A stretch of DNA of 64,000 nucleotides from CAVQJU01 sp963754955 (GTDB taxonomy: Bacteria; Acidobacteriota; Vicinamibacteria; Vicinamibacterales; CAVVIG01): assembly GCA_963754955.1 (NCBI GenBank), contig CAVWHY010000012.1, positions 744,001-808,000 on the forward strand, read 5' to 3'. Shown here one piece after another: positions 16,196 to 26,797 of this stretch. The notes below the pieces were generated by a model. It was given only the letters and a program-made list of their open reading frames with translations. It ran no database searches and had not been told where the DNA came from. The position numbers were made by a program, and so were the translations under genes. The stretch's first letter is position 1. Every line of letters begins with the position of its first letter.

Positions 16196-16811
16196 CAGAA
16201 GACGCCCGGCACGAGATGCCACTCGACGCGGCGGCAGTACGCCTGGTACTCGGCGTCGCCGTTGAGCACCCGCTCCTCAATGAGTGCGCGCAGGATGAGC
16301 GCCGTGTCGGCGATCCCGATCACGACGGCATTCCACCAGCTCGGGTGCGCGACCAGGAACGCGAAGTGCGTGATCAGGTAGCCGCTGTAAATGGGGTGCC
16401 GGACGAGCGCGTAGGGTCCGCGTATGACCACGCCGCGGTTGGCGGGCACCAGGCCGAAGCTGCGGCCGAGCGTCAGCTTGCCGAGCACGACGAACGCAAG
16501 CCCGAGCGCCGATGCCGCAGCGGTGACCACGTCAGGGACAAGACCGCCGGCGTCCGACGGCAGGAGCAGCGGCGGTCCGACCACCGAGATGGCGGTCACC
16601 ATCGCCGCTAGCACCGACCGGTCGACGATATGCGCGGGACGCCTGATAACCGTCAGCACGATCACGAGCGCTTCGCTCACGAGCAGCAGCAGCCCCGTGA
16701 TACGGCCCGTGCGCAGGAAGTCCTGCAGGATGTTGATGGTCAGCAGCGTGAAGAGCACGCTGACCGTCGCCCGCGCCAGGAGCTCGGAGGTGTTGCGGCG
16801 CGGGCTTTCCA

Positions 16812-16812
<1 letters not shown>
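16195..16812 (-). CDS. Isoprenylcysteine carboxyl methyltransferase-like membrane protein
   Basis: 205-aa polytopic protein with about five hydrophobic segments. Its C-terminal half carries the ICMT/PEMT signature: GPYALVRHPIYSGYL, then an Arg/Glu pair in ALIEERVL and AYCRRVEWHLVPG. Such proteins use S-adenosylmethionine at the membrane; the bacterial substrate is generally unknown. It is joined by TGATG overlaps to both the AAA ATPase upstream and DUF192 downstream, so it is probably part of the Tad transcription unit. Confidence 0.8.
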
Positions 16813-18215
<1,403 letters not shown>

Positions 18216-18230
18216 GGCGCTCCCTTTGTC

Positions 18231-19142
18231 CTACTGCGCGGCCGACAGCGGAAAGACGACCTGCACAAACTTGATGATCGCCGGGCCGATGGTGACGACC
18301 CACACAGCCGGGAAGATGCAGAACACGAGCGGAAACACCATCTTCACGCCGGTCTTCGCGGCGGCCTCTTCGGCGCGCTGGCGGCGTTTGACGCGCAGCG
18401 TGTCGCTGTGCACGCGCAGCGACTGCGCAACGCTGGTGCCGAACTTGTCGGTCTGCACGAGCATGGCGACGAGCGACTCGACGTCCTCGACACCCGTGCG
18501 GACGCCCAGGTTGTGGAGCGCTTCGGAGCGCGCCTTGCCGGCGCGAAGCTCGAGGTTGATGAGGCGCAGCTCGTCGGCGAGCGCGGGGTGCGCGTACGCC
18601 ATCTCGTCCGCGACGCGCTGAATGGCCTGATCGAGGCCGAGCCCGGCTTCCACGCTGACAACCATCAGGTCGAGCGCGTCAGGGAGGCCGAGGCGGATCA
18701 TCTTCTGGCGCTTCTTGGCCATGCGGCCGAGCACCATCCCCGGCAGCATGTAGCCCACGCCGCAGGCGCCGAGCGCCATCACGAAGTTCGGCGTCATCAG
18801 GATCGGCGTCACGCACAGGGCGAACATCACCAGCGCCAGGCCGACGCGGATGCCGAAGAAGATCGGCAGGGCCTCTGAGTTGCGGTAGCCGGCGTTGACG
18901 AGCCGCTTCTGCAGCTTGCCCATTTCTTTCGCGGACTGCGGAGCGACGGCCCCGAGGCGCTTCAGCCCGCTGAGGAATGACCGGCCTTTCGACTCCGTCT
19001 CCCCGATGGGCTTGCCTTGCCAGTCGGACACCTCTTCCAGGCGGCGTTCGAGCGTGCCGGCGCCGCTCGGCGCGAGCGCCATCGCGCCGGCCGTGATCAG
19101 CAGCGTGACGAAGATGAACCCGAGTACCGGAATCAGGAGCAT
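18231..19142 (-). CDS. tadC: Tad pilus inner-membrane platform protein TadC
   Basis: 303-aa type II secretion F-domain protein with an N-terminal helix, a cytoplasmic F domain with EAGLGLDQAIQRVADE, and C-terminal helices. TadB and TadC form the inner-membrane platform driven by the CpaF/TadA ATPase. It follows tadB with a 4-nt gap. Length and order are as expected for the family. Confidence 0.92.
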   Translation of the reverse strand: MLLIPVLGFIFVTLLITAGAMALAPSGAGTLERRLEEVSDWQGKPIGETESKGRSFLSGLKRLGAVAPQSAKEMGKLQKRLVNAGYRNSEALPIFFGIRVGLALVMFALCVTPILMTPNFVMALGACGVGYMLPGMVLGRMAKKRQKMIRLGLPDALDLMVVSVEAGLGLDQAIQRVADEMAYAHPALADELRLINLELRAGKARSEALHNLGVRTGVEDVESLVAMLVQTDKFGTSVAQSLRVHSDTLRVKRRQRAEEAAAKTGVKMVFPLVFCIFPAVWVVTIGPAIIKFVQVVFPLSAAQ

Positions 19143-19146
19143 CGCC

Positions 19147-20115
19147 CTATACCTCGATCTTGATGACCTTGCGAATCCAGAAGTACCCGACCGTCTGCAT
19201 CACGATCGCGCCCAGAATCATCATCTGGCCCATGTGTTCGTGGAACAGCAGCCCCATGTGATCGGGGTTGATGACGGTCAGCAGCACAGCCAGCGCCGCG
19301 GGCAGCGACAGCAGCACCCACGCGGTGAACCGGCCGTGCGCGGTGTGCACCCGGACCTGGCGGCGAATCTTGAAGCGCTCGCGCACCACGTACGCCAGGT
19401 TGTCGAGAATCTCTGCCAGGTTGCCGCCGGTCTCGCGCTGGATGAGGACGGCCGTCACGAAGAAGCGCACGTCGAGGTTGCCGATACGTTCGGCCAGCTC
19501 GTTCAGTGCGTCCCGCAACGGCAGACCGAAGTTCTGCCGGTCGAACGCCTTCTTGAATTCAGGCCCGACGGGCTCGTTCAACTCGTCGGCCACCATACCC
19601 ATGGCGGTCTGGAACGCGTGGCCGGCGCGCACGGCGCGCGACAGCAGGTCGAGCGCCTCCGGGAACTGCTCCTCGAACCGGTTGAGCCGCTTGGTGCGGC
19701 GGTTCATGACGAAGAGCATCGGCAGCGCGGCGCCGACGAGGGCCGCCAGAGGCGCGGCGTACGGCTGTTTGACGAACACAGCCGTGACCAGCCCGACGAC
19801 CGCCGCCGAAATCAGCGTCACCAGCATCAGGCCGCTGGGCGTGGTGTGCACGCCGGACTGCTCGATCAGCCGCGCGAGGCCCGAGCCCTGCTTCGTATCC
19901 TTCACGAACTTGTCGACGATCGGCATCGGTCCTTCGACGATCTTCTGGAGGACCGAGCTTTCCACGGCCTCCCCCGAAGAATCCGTGAACGACACGTCTT
20001 TCAGCCGCTTGTCGAGCTCGCGCTGGGCCATCATGCCCGGCAGGGCCGTGATCGCGAAGTACGAGCCGACGATCAGCACGACGACGAACAGGAAGACGAT
20101 GAGTGCCAGACCCAT
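19147..20115 (-). CDS. tadB: Tad pilus inner-membrane platform protein TadB
   Basis: 322-aa F-domain protein, partner of TadC. It has an N-terminal helix (ALIVFLFVVVLIVGSYFA), two mid-protein helices and the F domain with SRAVRAGHAFQTAMGMVADE and TGGNLAEILDNLAYVVRER. The ATG at 20115 overlaps the cpaF stop as TAATG, which argues for this start over codons further upstream in the same frame. Confidence 0.92.
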   Translation of the reverse strand: MGLALIVFLFVVVLIVGSYFAITALPGMMAQRELDKRLKDVSFTDSSGEAVESSVLQKIVEGPMPIVDKFVKDTKQGSGLARLIEQSGVHTTPSGLMLVTLISAAVVGLVTAVFVKQPYAAPLAALVGAALPMLFVMNRRTKRLNRFEEQFPEALDLLSRAVRAGHAFQTAMGMVADELNEPVGPEFKKAFDRQNFGLPLRDALNELAERIGNLDVRFFVTAVLIQRETGGNLAEILDNLAYVVRERFKIRRQVRVHTAHGRFTAWVLLSLPAALAVLLTVINPDHMGLLFHEHMGQMMILGAIVMQTVGYFWIRKVIKIEV

Positions 20116-21464
20116 TACCGGATCTCCGTCACGCCCTCGAACATGTCGCCCGGCAGGTGCACACCGCACGCCTTCAGGCGCTCGCACACCTTCGGGCGGA
20201 CGCCGGTCGCCCGGAACCGTCCGACGACTTTGCCTTCCTGCGTCAGCCCGACTTTCTCGAACGTGAAGATCTCCTGCATCGTGATCACTTCGCCTTCCAT
20301 GCCCGTGATCTCGGCGATGCTGGTCACCTTGCGTGTGCCGTCGGACAGACGCGTCTGCTGAACGACGACCTGGATGGCCGACGCAATCTGCTGGCGCATC
20401 GCGCGCTCCGGCAGGTTCGTCGCGCCCATCGCGATCATCGTCTCGACGCGCGACAGCGCGTCGCGGGGCGTGTTCGCGTGGACCGTGGTCAGCGATCCGT
20501 CGTGGCCCGTGTTCATCGCCTGCAGCATGTCGAGCGCTTCCTCGCCGCGGACCTCACCGATGACGATGCGGTCGGGGCGCATACGGAGCGCGTTGATGAC
20601 GAGCTGCCGCTGGCGGATCGCGCCCTTGCCTTCCACGTTCGGGGGACGCGTTTCGAGACGCGCCACATGGTCCTGGTGCAGCTGCAACTCGGCGGCGTCC
20701 TCGATGGTTACGATGCGTTCCTTGTCGCCGATGTAGCTGGACAGCACGTTGAGCAGCGTCGTCTTGCCGGCGCCGGTGCCGCCGCTGATCAGGCAGTTCA
20801 ACCGCGAGCGGACGCAGTGCGACAGGAAGTCGAGCATCGGCCGCGTGAGCGCCTTGAGCGTCACGAGGTCGTCGGCCTTCAGGCGTTCTGCCGGAAAACG
20901 GCGGATCGACAAGAGCGGACCGTCGACGGCCAGCGGCGGGATGATGGCGTTGACACGCGAACCGTCCTGCAGGCGGGCGTCCACCATCGGCGAACTGTCG
21001 TCCACGCGCCGGCCGACGCCGCTGACGATGCGGTCGATGACGCGCATCAGGTGCTTGTCGTCCTGGAACGTCGCCGTCACGCGCTCGATCTGGCCGCCGC
21101 GCTCCACGAACACGTTCTTGTACGTGTTGACGAGGATGTCGCTCACGGCCGGGTCGCGCAGGAGCGGCTCGAGCGGCCCCAGGCCGAACACGTCGTCGAC
21201 GAGCTCGCCGAACAGCCCTTCACGCTCGCCGAGGCTGATCGGGATGTTCTCTTCGCTGAGCAGCTCGCCGAGCAGCGAACGGATTTCACTCTCCGCGCGG
21301 CTCCGGTCGGCCTGCGCGAGCGCTTCGAGGTTCAGCCGGTTGAGGAGCTTGCGGTGAACGTTCGCTTTCAGCTCGGCGTACTGCCGCGACACCGTCGCCG
21401 GACGTGCCGGACCTGACAGGTTACGGGGCGGCGCGGCGGGCGCGTTGGGAGCAACTGTGGCCAT
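20115..21464 (-). CDS. cpaF: Tad pilus assembly ATPase CpaF/TadA
   Basis: 449-aa secretion ATPase of the GspE/VirB11 superfamily that powers pilin extension and retraction. Walker A ISGGTGAGKTTLLN lies near residue 226. The Asp box (IVTIEDAAELQL), Walker B region (PDRIVIGEVRGEEALDML) and His box (GSLTTVHANTP) follow in order. A Pro/Ala-rich N-terminus precedes the N-terminal domain. It is 6 nt from cpaE. Confidence 0.95.
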   Translation of the reverse strand: MATVAPNAPAAPPRNLSGPARPATVSRQYAELKANVHRKLLNRLNLEALAQADRSRAESEIRSLLGELLSEENIPISLGEREGLFGELVDDVFGLGPLEPLLRDPAVSDILVNTYKNVFVERGGQIERVTATFQDDKHLMRVIDRIVSGVGRRVDDSSPMVDARLQDGSRVNAIIPPLAVDGPLLSIRRFPAERLKADDLVTLKALTRPMLDFLSHCVRSRLNCLISGGTGAGKTTLLNVLSSYIGDKERIVTIEDAAELQLHQDHVARLETRPPNVEGKGAIRQRQLVINALRMRPDRIVIGEVRGEEALDMLQAMNTGHDGSLTTVHANTPRDALSRVETMIAMGATNLPERAMRQQIASAIQVVVQQTRLSDGTRKVTSIAEITGMEGEVITMQEIFTFEKVGLTQEGKVVGRFRATGVRPKVCERLKACGVHLPGDMFEGVTEIR

Positions 21465-21470
21465 GGTCGT

Positions 21471-22643
21471 TTACCAGAGTGACGCGATGCGCTCGAGGCC
21501 CAGCTTGGCGGCGCGTTTCGCTGGCGCCGGCGCTTCGGAGCCGGCCGCCGGATTGATGATGTGGCGCGTGAAGGCGTCGAATTGCGATGCGATCTCGGTA
21601 TTGCCGGCGAGCGCGAGCGGCACGCCGGAATTGAGCGCCGTCGACACGGTCTTGTAGTCGCTCGGGAACGTGTGATGGATCGGATGTCCGAGCGCGCCTT
21701 CGATCTGCTTGGGCGGAATCGGATACGGCTCGGCCGCGCGGTTGAGCACGAACCGCACGCGTTCGCCCGCCGCGCCCAGCTGGCGCACGCGTTCGAGCAG
21801 CCGCTGCGCGTTGCGCACCGAAGGCACGTCGGGGTTCGCGATCAGGAACATCATGTCCGCCGCGTACAGCGCCGCCACGGAACAGGCGTTTACGGAGCTC
21901 CCGGCGTCGATCAGGATGTATTCGTACTGCCGGCCCAGGAGGCGCAGCAGCTCCTCGATCGCCCCTGAATCCGGTCCGCCCGGCCGGTCGAAGTGATCGG
22001 ATCCGGCGAGGATCTCGAGGCCCGACTTGTGCTTCACCACCAGCTCGCGCAGGAACTCGCGGTCGAGCCGGTGCAGGTTGTCGATCGCGTCGATGATGCT
22101 GTAGCGCGGCCGGACACCGAGAAACAGAGCGACTTCGCCCAGCCCCGGCTTGAGGTCGACGACGACGGTCGACCGCTTCGTGATGCGCGCCAGCTCGACG
22201 CCGCAGTTCACGGCGATCGTGGTGGTGCCGGCGCCACCCTTGGCGCCGAAGAACACGAGCGTCGTGGCTGCGGGCTGTGCGCCGGCCGCCGTCTCGCGGC
22301 GCGAGGCCGTCCGGCGCATGGCGCTGTGAAACGTGTCCTCGGCGGGAGGCCAGGTGAAGAACTCGTTGGCGCCCGCCCGCATGGCCTGAAGGATCAAGTC
22401 GGGTTCGGCCACCTGCGCCACGGCGAAGATGGCAGACCCGGGGAGGCCGGCGCGCAGGCGCTCGATCGTGCCCATCGCCGACGACGCGTCGCCGCGGGCA
22501 TCGACGATGACAACGTCCGGCGAGACGCCCTCGCGCAGCTGGTCCAGCACGCTGATGGGAATCGCGCCCGATCTCAGCAAGCGGCCCAGGTGCTTCTTGA
22601 ACTCCTCGTCCTCGGTGACAAAGAAGCTGACGATCTGTGCCAT
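21471..22643 (-). CDS. cpaE: CpaE/TadZ-family pilus localisation ATPase
   Basis: 390-aa protein with an N-terminal atypical receiver-like domain (about 1-115) and a C-terminal ParA/MinD-type ATPase domain. The deviant Walker A is FFGAKGGAGTTTIAVN at about residue 130, and DLKPGLGEVALFLG and LIDAGSS follow. In Caulobacter and Aggregatibacter the family positions the pilus machine at a pole. It lies 7 nt downstream of the secretin gene. Confidence 0.9.
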   Translation of the reverse strand: MAQIVSFFVTEDEEFKKHLGRLLRSGAIPISVLDQLREGVSPDVVIVDARGDASSAMGTIERLRAGLPGSAIFAVAQVAEPDLILQAMRAGANEFFTWPPAEDTFHSAMRRTASRRETAAGAQPAATTLVFFGAKGGAGTTTIAVNCGVELARITKRSTVVVDLKPGLGEVALFLGVRPRYSIIDAIDNLHRLDREFLRELVVKHKSGLEILAGSDHFDRPGGPDSGAIEELLRLLGRQYEYILIDAGSSVNACSVAALYAADMMFLIANPDVPSVRNAQRLLERVRQLGAAGERVRFVLNRAAEPYPIPPKQIEGALGHPIHHTFPSDYKTVSTALNSGVPLALAGNTEIASQFDAFTRHIINPAAGSEAPAPAKRAAKLGLERIASLW

Positions 22644-22650
22644 GGCGACG

Positions 22651-24584
22651 CTACTGCGCTTTCTGCGTGGATGCCGACTGTTGCTTCGCGAGCTCGGCCT
22701 GTTTCTTCTTCTCTTCGGCCTCGCGTTTCGCCTGCTCCTTCACGGCTCTCTCCTGGAGCTCCTTGTCGGCCGCGGCCTGCTTCTTCTCGGCCTCGAGCCG
22801 GCGCCGATCTTCTTCGCCCTGCCTGGCCGCCTGCGTCTGGGCCGCCTTGGCGGCGCGGGCGTCTTCGGCTGCCTTGACCTTCGCGTCGGCTTCCTGCTGC
22901 TCGCGCTCCTGTTTCTGGGCCTTCGCGACCAGCTTCTTCTCGGCGTCGGTCATCGGCCGGCCCACTGCCGGCGTCGTCTCGTTCGCCGGCTTGGGCGCAT
23001 CGCCGTTGACCACGGTCCGCGTGTTGGGGTTGAGAGCCGTCACAGCGGCCGCGGCATCGCGCGCCGGGACACTGGTCGGCGCGGGGGCTCCGGGGTTAGC
23101 CGTCGCGACCGGGACGATCGGCGCCGTCACGCTCGCGCCCTGGTTCCGGAACGGAGGCGCCGGCTGATCGAGCCCCTTCTTCGGCGGCGCGGGTGCCATG
23201 TACGGTTCAATCGGCCGCGGCAGCGTCGAGGTTACGCCCGTGGAGTTGTTCGGCAGAATCTCGGGCGTAATCATCACGACCAGCTCGGTCTGGCTCTTCT
23301 GCGCCGCCTTGCTTTGGAACAACGCGCCGAGGATCGGGATGTCGCCGATGCCGGGAATCTTCTGCATCGTCGAGTTGACCGAGTTGTTCATCAGCCCCGC
23401 GATTGCGAAGGTCTGCCCGTTGTTCAGCTCGATTTCGGTCTCGGTGCGGCGCGCGCTCAGAGCGGGAATGCGGAAGCCGTTGAGCACGATGGCGTTGGCG
23501 AAGTCGAGCGTGCTGACCTCCGGGCGCACCTTGAGGTGCACGCGGTTGCCGTTGACGATCGGCAGGAAGTTCAGGCGGATGCCGTACTCTTGTACTGGAC
23601 GGTGATCGCCACGCTGCCGCTGCCGCCCTGGGCAATCGGAATCGGGTACTCGCCGCCGGCGAGGAAGCTGGCTTCCTTCCCGCTTTCCGAGATCAGGTTC
23701 GGCTCGGCCAGGCTCTGGAAGAGTCCCTTCGTCTGCAGCGCCTTGATGACGACGCCGAGGTCGTACTTGTTGTTGAACAGGAACACGTTGAGGAAATCGC
23801 TGAACGTGATCTTGCCGGACGCCGACGTCACGTCGCTTCCCCAGGCGCTGCTGGCTTTCGACACCGCAAGGTCCGAGAACGCGGGCGGCGCGAACTGCTC
23901 CGTCGTCGTCCGGACGACGTTGTTCTTGATGCCGTACGGGGCGGTCAGGAGGTTGACGCCGAGCTCGGTCATCGCGCTGCGCGACACCTCGGCGAACCTG
24001 ACGCGGAGCAGCACCTGGTTGCTCGGCGCGCCGTCGCGAATCTGGAGCAGCGAGAGGACTTCTTCCTTCTTGTCCACGTAGCCGCCGGCGAGGTTCACGG
24101 CCCGCTCGATCATGTCCTTGCTGGACACCTGACCGGACAGGACGATGTTCTTGCCGTTGCTCTCGGCCTTGATCGTTTCGCCGGGCAGCAGCTGACCGAG
24201 CTGGTCGGACAGCCGCGAGAGGTCGCGCTGGACGGTGATTTCGTAATGACGCGAGCCGCCGGTGCGATCCCACACGAACATGGAGATCGTGCCCGGCGCC
24301 TTGCCGTTGAGCAGCAGCTCGTTGGGCGAGGTGACCATCGCGTCCGCAACGTCAGGGCTGGTGAGCGAAACGCGCGTGATGGCGGCGCCCACGTCGAGCA
24401 CGGCCGAGCGGCCCACCATCACCTTGACCGCGCGGGTGCCCGTGTCGGCGGCCGCGGCGGCCATCGTGGCTGCGGCGGGCGGACGCACGACGGGAGCGGT
24501 TGGCGCAGCCTGCGCGAAGAGCCGTACGGATCCAAAAAGGGCGACGATCACGATCGTCGCGCCGGGACGTCTGATATCCATCAT
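22651..24584 (-). CDS. cpaC: Tad outer-membrane secretin CpaC/RcpA (one frameshift)
   Basis: Reconstructed 644-aa secretin forming the outer-membrane pore for the pilus. It has a signal peptide, a pilus-associated N-terminal domain (VKVMVGRSAVLDVGAAITRV), a BON-like segment (LSGQVSSKDMIERAVNLAGG) and the secretin domain ending near TELVVMITPEILPNN. Near 23589-23591 one base appears to be missing, splitting VQYK from EYGIRLNFLPIVNG. A long Pro/Ala linker and a Lys/Glu/Ala coiled-coil tail of about 100 residues follow the secretin domain, which is unusual. The ATG at 24584 overlaps the cpaB stop as TAATG. Confidence 0.88.
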
Positions 24585-25432
24585 TACTGCTCCCGCACGA
24601 CTTCGCGTGCTCGTTTGTCACCGCGGATGATTTCGACCGTCACCGGCTCTGGGCCTCGCGGTGCCGCCACGACCGTGTTGGGGGTTCCGACTCTCGCGAC
24701 CGCCTTCGGCGTCGACGCCGGGGTGCCCAGCAGGGCCGAGGGCTTCACGCCCCGCGTGGCCGGCGTGTTCCGGTCGAGCGGGTTGCGAAGCGCGAGTTGA
24801 ATCTTGCCTTCCGTGCTCGCCAGCGTCAGTCGCTCGGCCTGTTCCGGGTCGACGAGCATGGTGACGACCGTCACGGGCATCGGTTTGTCCTTGTCAGTCG
24901 TGCGCTCGATCTTCGTGCCGGCCGCGAGCACCTCGACGTTGGTGAGGATGACCTTCGTGGTCATATCGGCCTGGCTTGCCGTCGGGCTCACCGTCGCGAC
25001 GACGTCGACGTGGGTGCCGGGCAGGACGTAGCCCGCGACGCCGATGACCTCGTTGACCTTCACGGAAACGGCGCGCAGCCCCGGCGGGATGGCGGGCGTC
25101 AGGCCCGTGCCGCCGTCCTTGCCCGCGAGCTTCATCGGCAGGAACGGCTCGTTCTGAATCATCGGCATCACGATGCCGCGGCCGATCACGTCCTTCGCAT
25201 CGGAGAACGCGAACTGCGGCACCGAGTTCGCCGGCCAGTTGATCGTGCGGACGTTGTCAGCCGTGATCTCGGCGCCAATGTCCAGGTCCGAGGCGGCGAC
25301 CATCACCGGCTTGGTCGGGATCGACACCTCCTTCGCCGGCATGTTCTGAACGTAGTTGTAGGTGGCGAAGGCAAAGACGCCCCCGGCGCCAATCGCCAGA
25401 ACCAGCACGATAAACACACGCATGCGAGCCAT
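24584..25432 (-). CDS. cpaB: Flp pilus assembly protein CpaB/RcpC
   Basis: 282-aa periplasmic assembly factor. It has an N-terminal membrane anchor (VFIVLVLAIGAGGVFAFA), then a SAF/beta-clip domain (VMVAASDLDIGAEITADNV, IGRGIVMPMIQNEPFL) and the RcpC-type domain (PGTHVDVVATVSP, VTMLVDPEQAERLTLAS). Paralogues are thought to act with the secretin and in pilus stability. It lies between cpaA (17-nt gap) and cpaC (overlap). Confidence 0.92.
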   Translation of the reverse strand: MARMRVFIVLVLAIGAGGVFAFATYNYVQNMPAKEVSIPTKPVMVAASDLDIGAEITADNVRTINWPANSVPQFAFSDAKDVIGRGIVMPMIQNEPFLPMKLAGKDGGTGLTPAIPPGLRAVSVKVNEVIGVAGYVLPGTHVDVVATVSPTASQADMTTKVILTNVEVLAAGTKIERTTDKDKPMPVTVVTMLVDPEQAERLTLASTEGKIQLALRNPLDRNTPATRGVKPSALLGTPASTPKAVARVGTPNTVVAAPRGPEPVTVEIIRGDKRAREVVREQ

Positions 25433-25449
25433 ATGTGTCCTCTGTAACT

Positions 25450-25962
25450 TCAGAATCCCAGCGCCGCCACGAGCGCACCGATCGCAATCGCCGGCGCGTA
25501 TGCGAAGCGGTTGTTGGTCGATGCGCGTTCGATCTCCGCGACATTCGCGCCGCGGCTGCGGACGAGCATGGCCGTCCGCTCCATCGTCACTTCAAGCGTT
25601 CGCCGCTGCATGGCGACGGCCACCGCGAGCACGCCGCCCGCGATCGCCGAGTAGACGAACGCGAAGAACACCGCCCTGGGGCCGAGCAGCGTGCCGAGCG
25701 CGGCGAGCAGCTTGACGTCGCCCGCGCCGGTCGCGCCGATGAGATGACCCGGCAGCATGATGGCGAGCCCGAGCAGGAACCCCGCGAACGCTGCGCCGAG
25801 GCCCACACCACTCAGGCGCGCTGTGGCCAGCGCCAGCCCGGTCAGCGTGATGCCCAGCGTCAACCAGTTCGGCACGCGGCGGCTCCTCAAATCAATGGCG
25901 GCGCCGAGGGCGCCGCTTCCTGCGACCACTGCCACGACGATGGCTTCAGAAGTTGCTGGCAA
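25450..25962 (-). CDS. cpaA: Prepilin peptidase CpaA (A24 family)
   Basis: 170-aa polytopic aspartic protease that trims Flp prepilins and TadE/TadG-like proteins. The two catalytic aspartates are Asp24 (AAIDLRSRRVPN) and Asp82 in the GxGD-type motif GATGAGDVK. It is a minimal family member with no methylase domain. The best start is a TTG at 25962 inside the 3' end of the upstream pilin gene; a GTG nine codons later is possible. Confidence 0.9.
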   Translation of the reverse strand: MPATSEAIVVAVVAGSGALGAAIDLRSRRVPNWLTLGITLTGLALATARLSGVGLGAAFAGFLLGLAIMLPGHLIGATGAGDVKLLAALGTLLGPRAVFFAFVYSAIAGGVLAVAVAMQRRTLEVTMERTAMLVRSRGANVAEIERASTNNRFAYAPAIAIGALVAALGF

Positions 25963-26119
25963 TGGGCGACCACAACACGTTTCGAATCGTTTCGCCGAGC
26001 GTCGTCACGGCCGCCAGGGCGGCGATCGCGATCAGTGCGGCCAGCAGGCCGTACTCCGTCAGGTCCTGCGCGTCGTTTCGAACAACCAACCGGTAAATCA
26101 CCGAAACCATGGCCTGCAT
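25946..26119 (-). CDS. flp: Flp-type pilin (57 aa)
   Basis: Small class IVb pilin. After a short basic leader, the pilin motif QDLTEYGLLAALIAIAALAA starts the hydrophobic stalk. Cleavage by CpaA would fall before the conserved Glu-Tyr region. The ATG at 26119 is preceded by GAGGAA. Its 3' end overlaps the cpaA start by 17 nt. Confidence 0.9.
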   Translation of the reverse strand: MQAMVSVIYRLVVRNDAQDLTEYGLLAALIAIAALAAVTTLGETIRNVLWSPIASNF

Positions 26120-26233
26120 CGGTTCCTCACCTTCCCGGGGAGTGACCAGCCCTGCCGGCGGCCCGCCTGACCGGAATCAGACGCGACCGCCGGCAAGAGC
26201 TGCTCATGCTTCTGAAGTACTCCGATGCGCGAA

Positions 26234-26413
26234 CTACGTGCCCGCCGGGATCTGACCCGCGATGTTCGTGAACACCTGGCTGACCTTCGTGCCCGCGAGC
26301 GCCACGGCGCCCACGCAGACCAGCGCGATCAACGCGATGAGGAGCGCGTACTCGAGAAGGTCCTGACCTTCTTCGTCACGAACGAACGAACGCAGACGGC
26401 TGATGAACTCCAT
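26234..26413 (-). CDS. flp: Flp-type pilin (59 aa)
   Basis: First gene after the sigma-54 promoter and probably the major pilin. The prepilin motif is EEGQDLLEYALLIALIALVC, followed by a short tail (SQVFTNIAGQIPAGT). Start ATG at 26413 follows GGAGGG. A second, divergent pilin gene lies 114 nt downstream. Confidence 0.92.
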   Translation of the reverse strand: MEFISRLRSFVRDEEGQDLLEYALLIALIALVCVGAVALAGTKVSQVFTNIAGQIPAGT

Positions 26414-26505
26414 TGCTTCCCTCCGGCGCGTCCGCAGACGCGCGATGTCTGTGTGCAAATGCGGCCTCGCCCCTTCGCGACACCGCAACGACGCATGGTG
26501 AACGG

Positions 26506-26520
26506 GCAACGGTTGTGCCA
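26506..26520 (-). promoter_or_regulatory. Sigma-54 promoter for the Flp pilin genes
   Basis: On the minus strand TGGCACAACCGTTGC matches the sigma-54 -24/-12 consensus (TGGCAC-N5-TTGC) perfectly, giving a transcript start near 26495 and a leader of about 80 nt to the pilin ATG at 26413. The 384-bp gap 26414-26797 contains this promoter and the TadG terminator but no gene I can support. Confidence 0.75.
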
Positions 26521-26730
26521 CGCGAGCCGGGCGCGCCGGCAACCGGCACATTGCCAGTGGTTTAAGGGCGTACAGGGCATTGTTTTCTTACGCAGCAGGA
26601 CGCTCCGGGAAGCCGTTTGGATCTCGCATCCGTAAGCCACACCATAAATTCGTGAGTGCGTCCGCGGCACGCGGCTGCACGAGGCGAAACACAGGCGGAA
26701 ATCAGAAAGCGGAATCAGAAATGGCGGGCG

Positions 26731-26775
26731 CAAAAAACAACGGCGCGGACGATCGCTTGAGCGGTCGTCCGCGCC
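26731..26775 (-). terminator. Rho-independent terminator after the TadG-like gene
   Basis: On the minus strand a 15-bp stem (26761-26775 pairing with 26742-26756, one G-T mismatch) closes a 4-nt loop and is followed by TTGTTTTTTG. It begins 23 nt after the stop of the vWA gene, so the TadE/TadG operon is separated from the pilin operon. Confidence 0.85.
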
Positions 26776-26797
26776 CGTATGATGCGAGAACTGGCGG

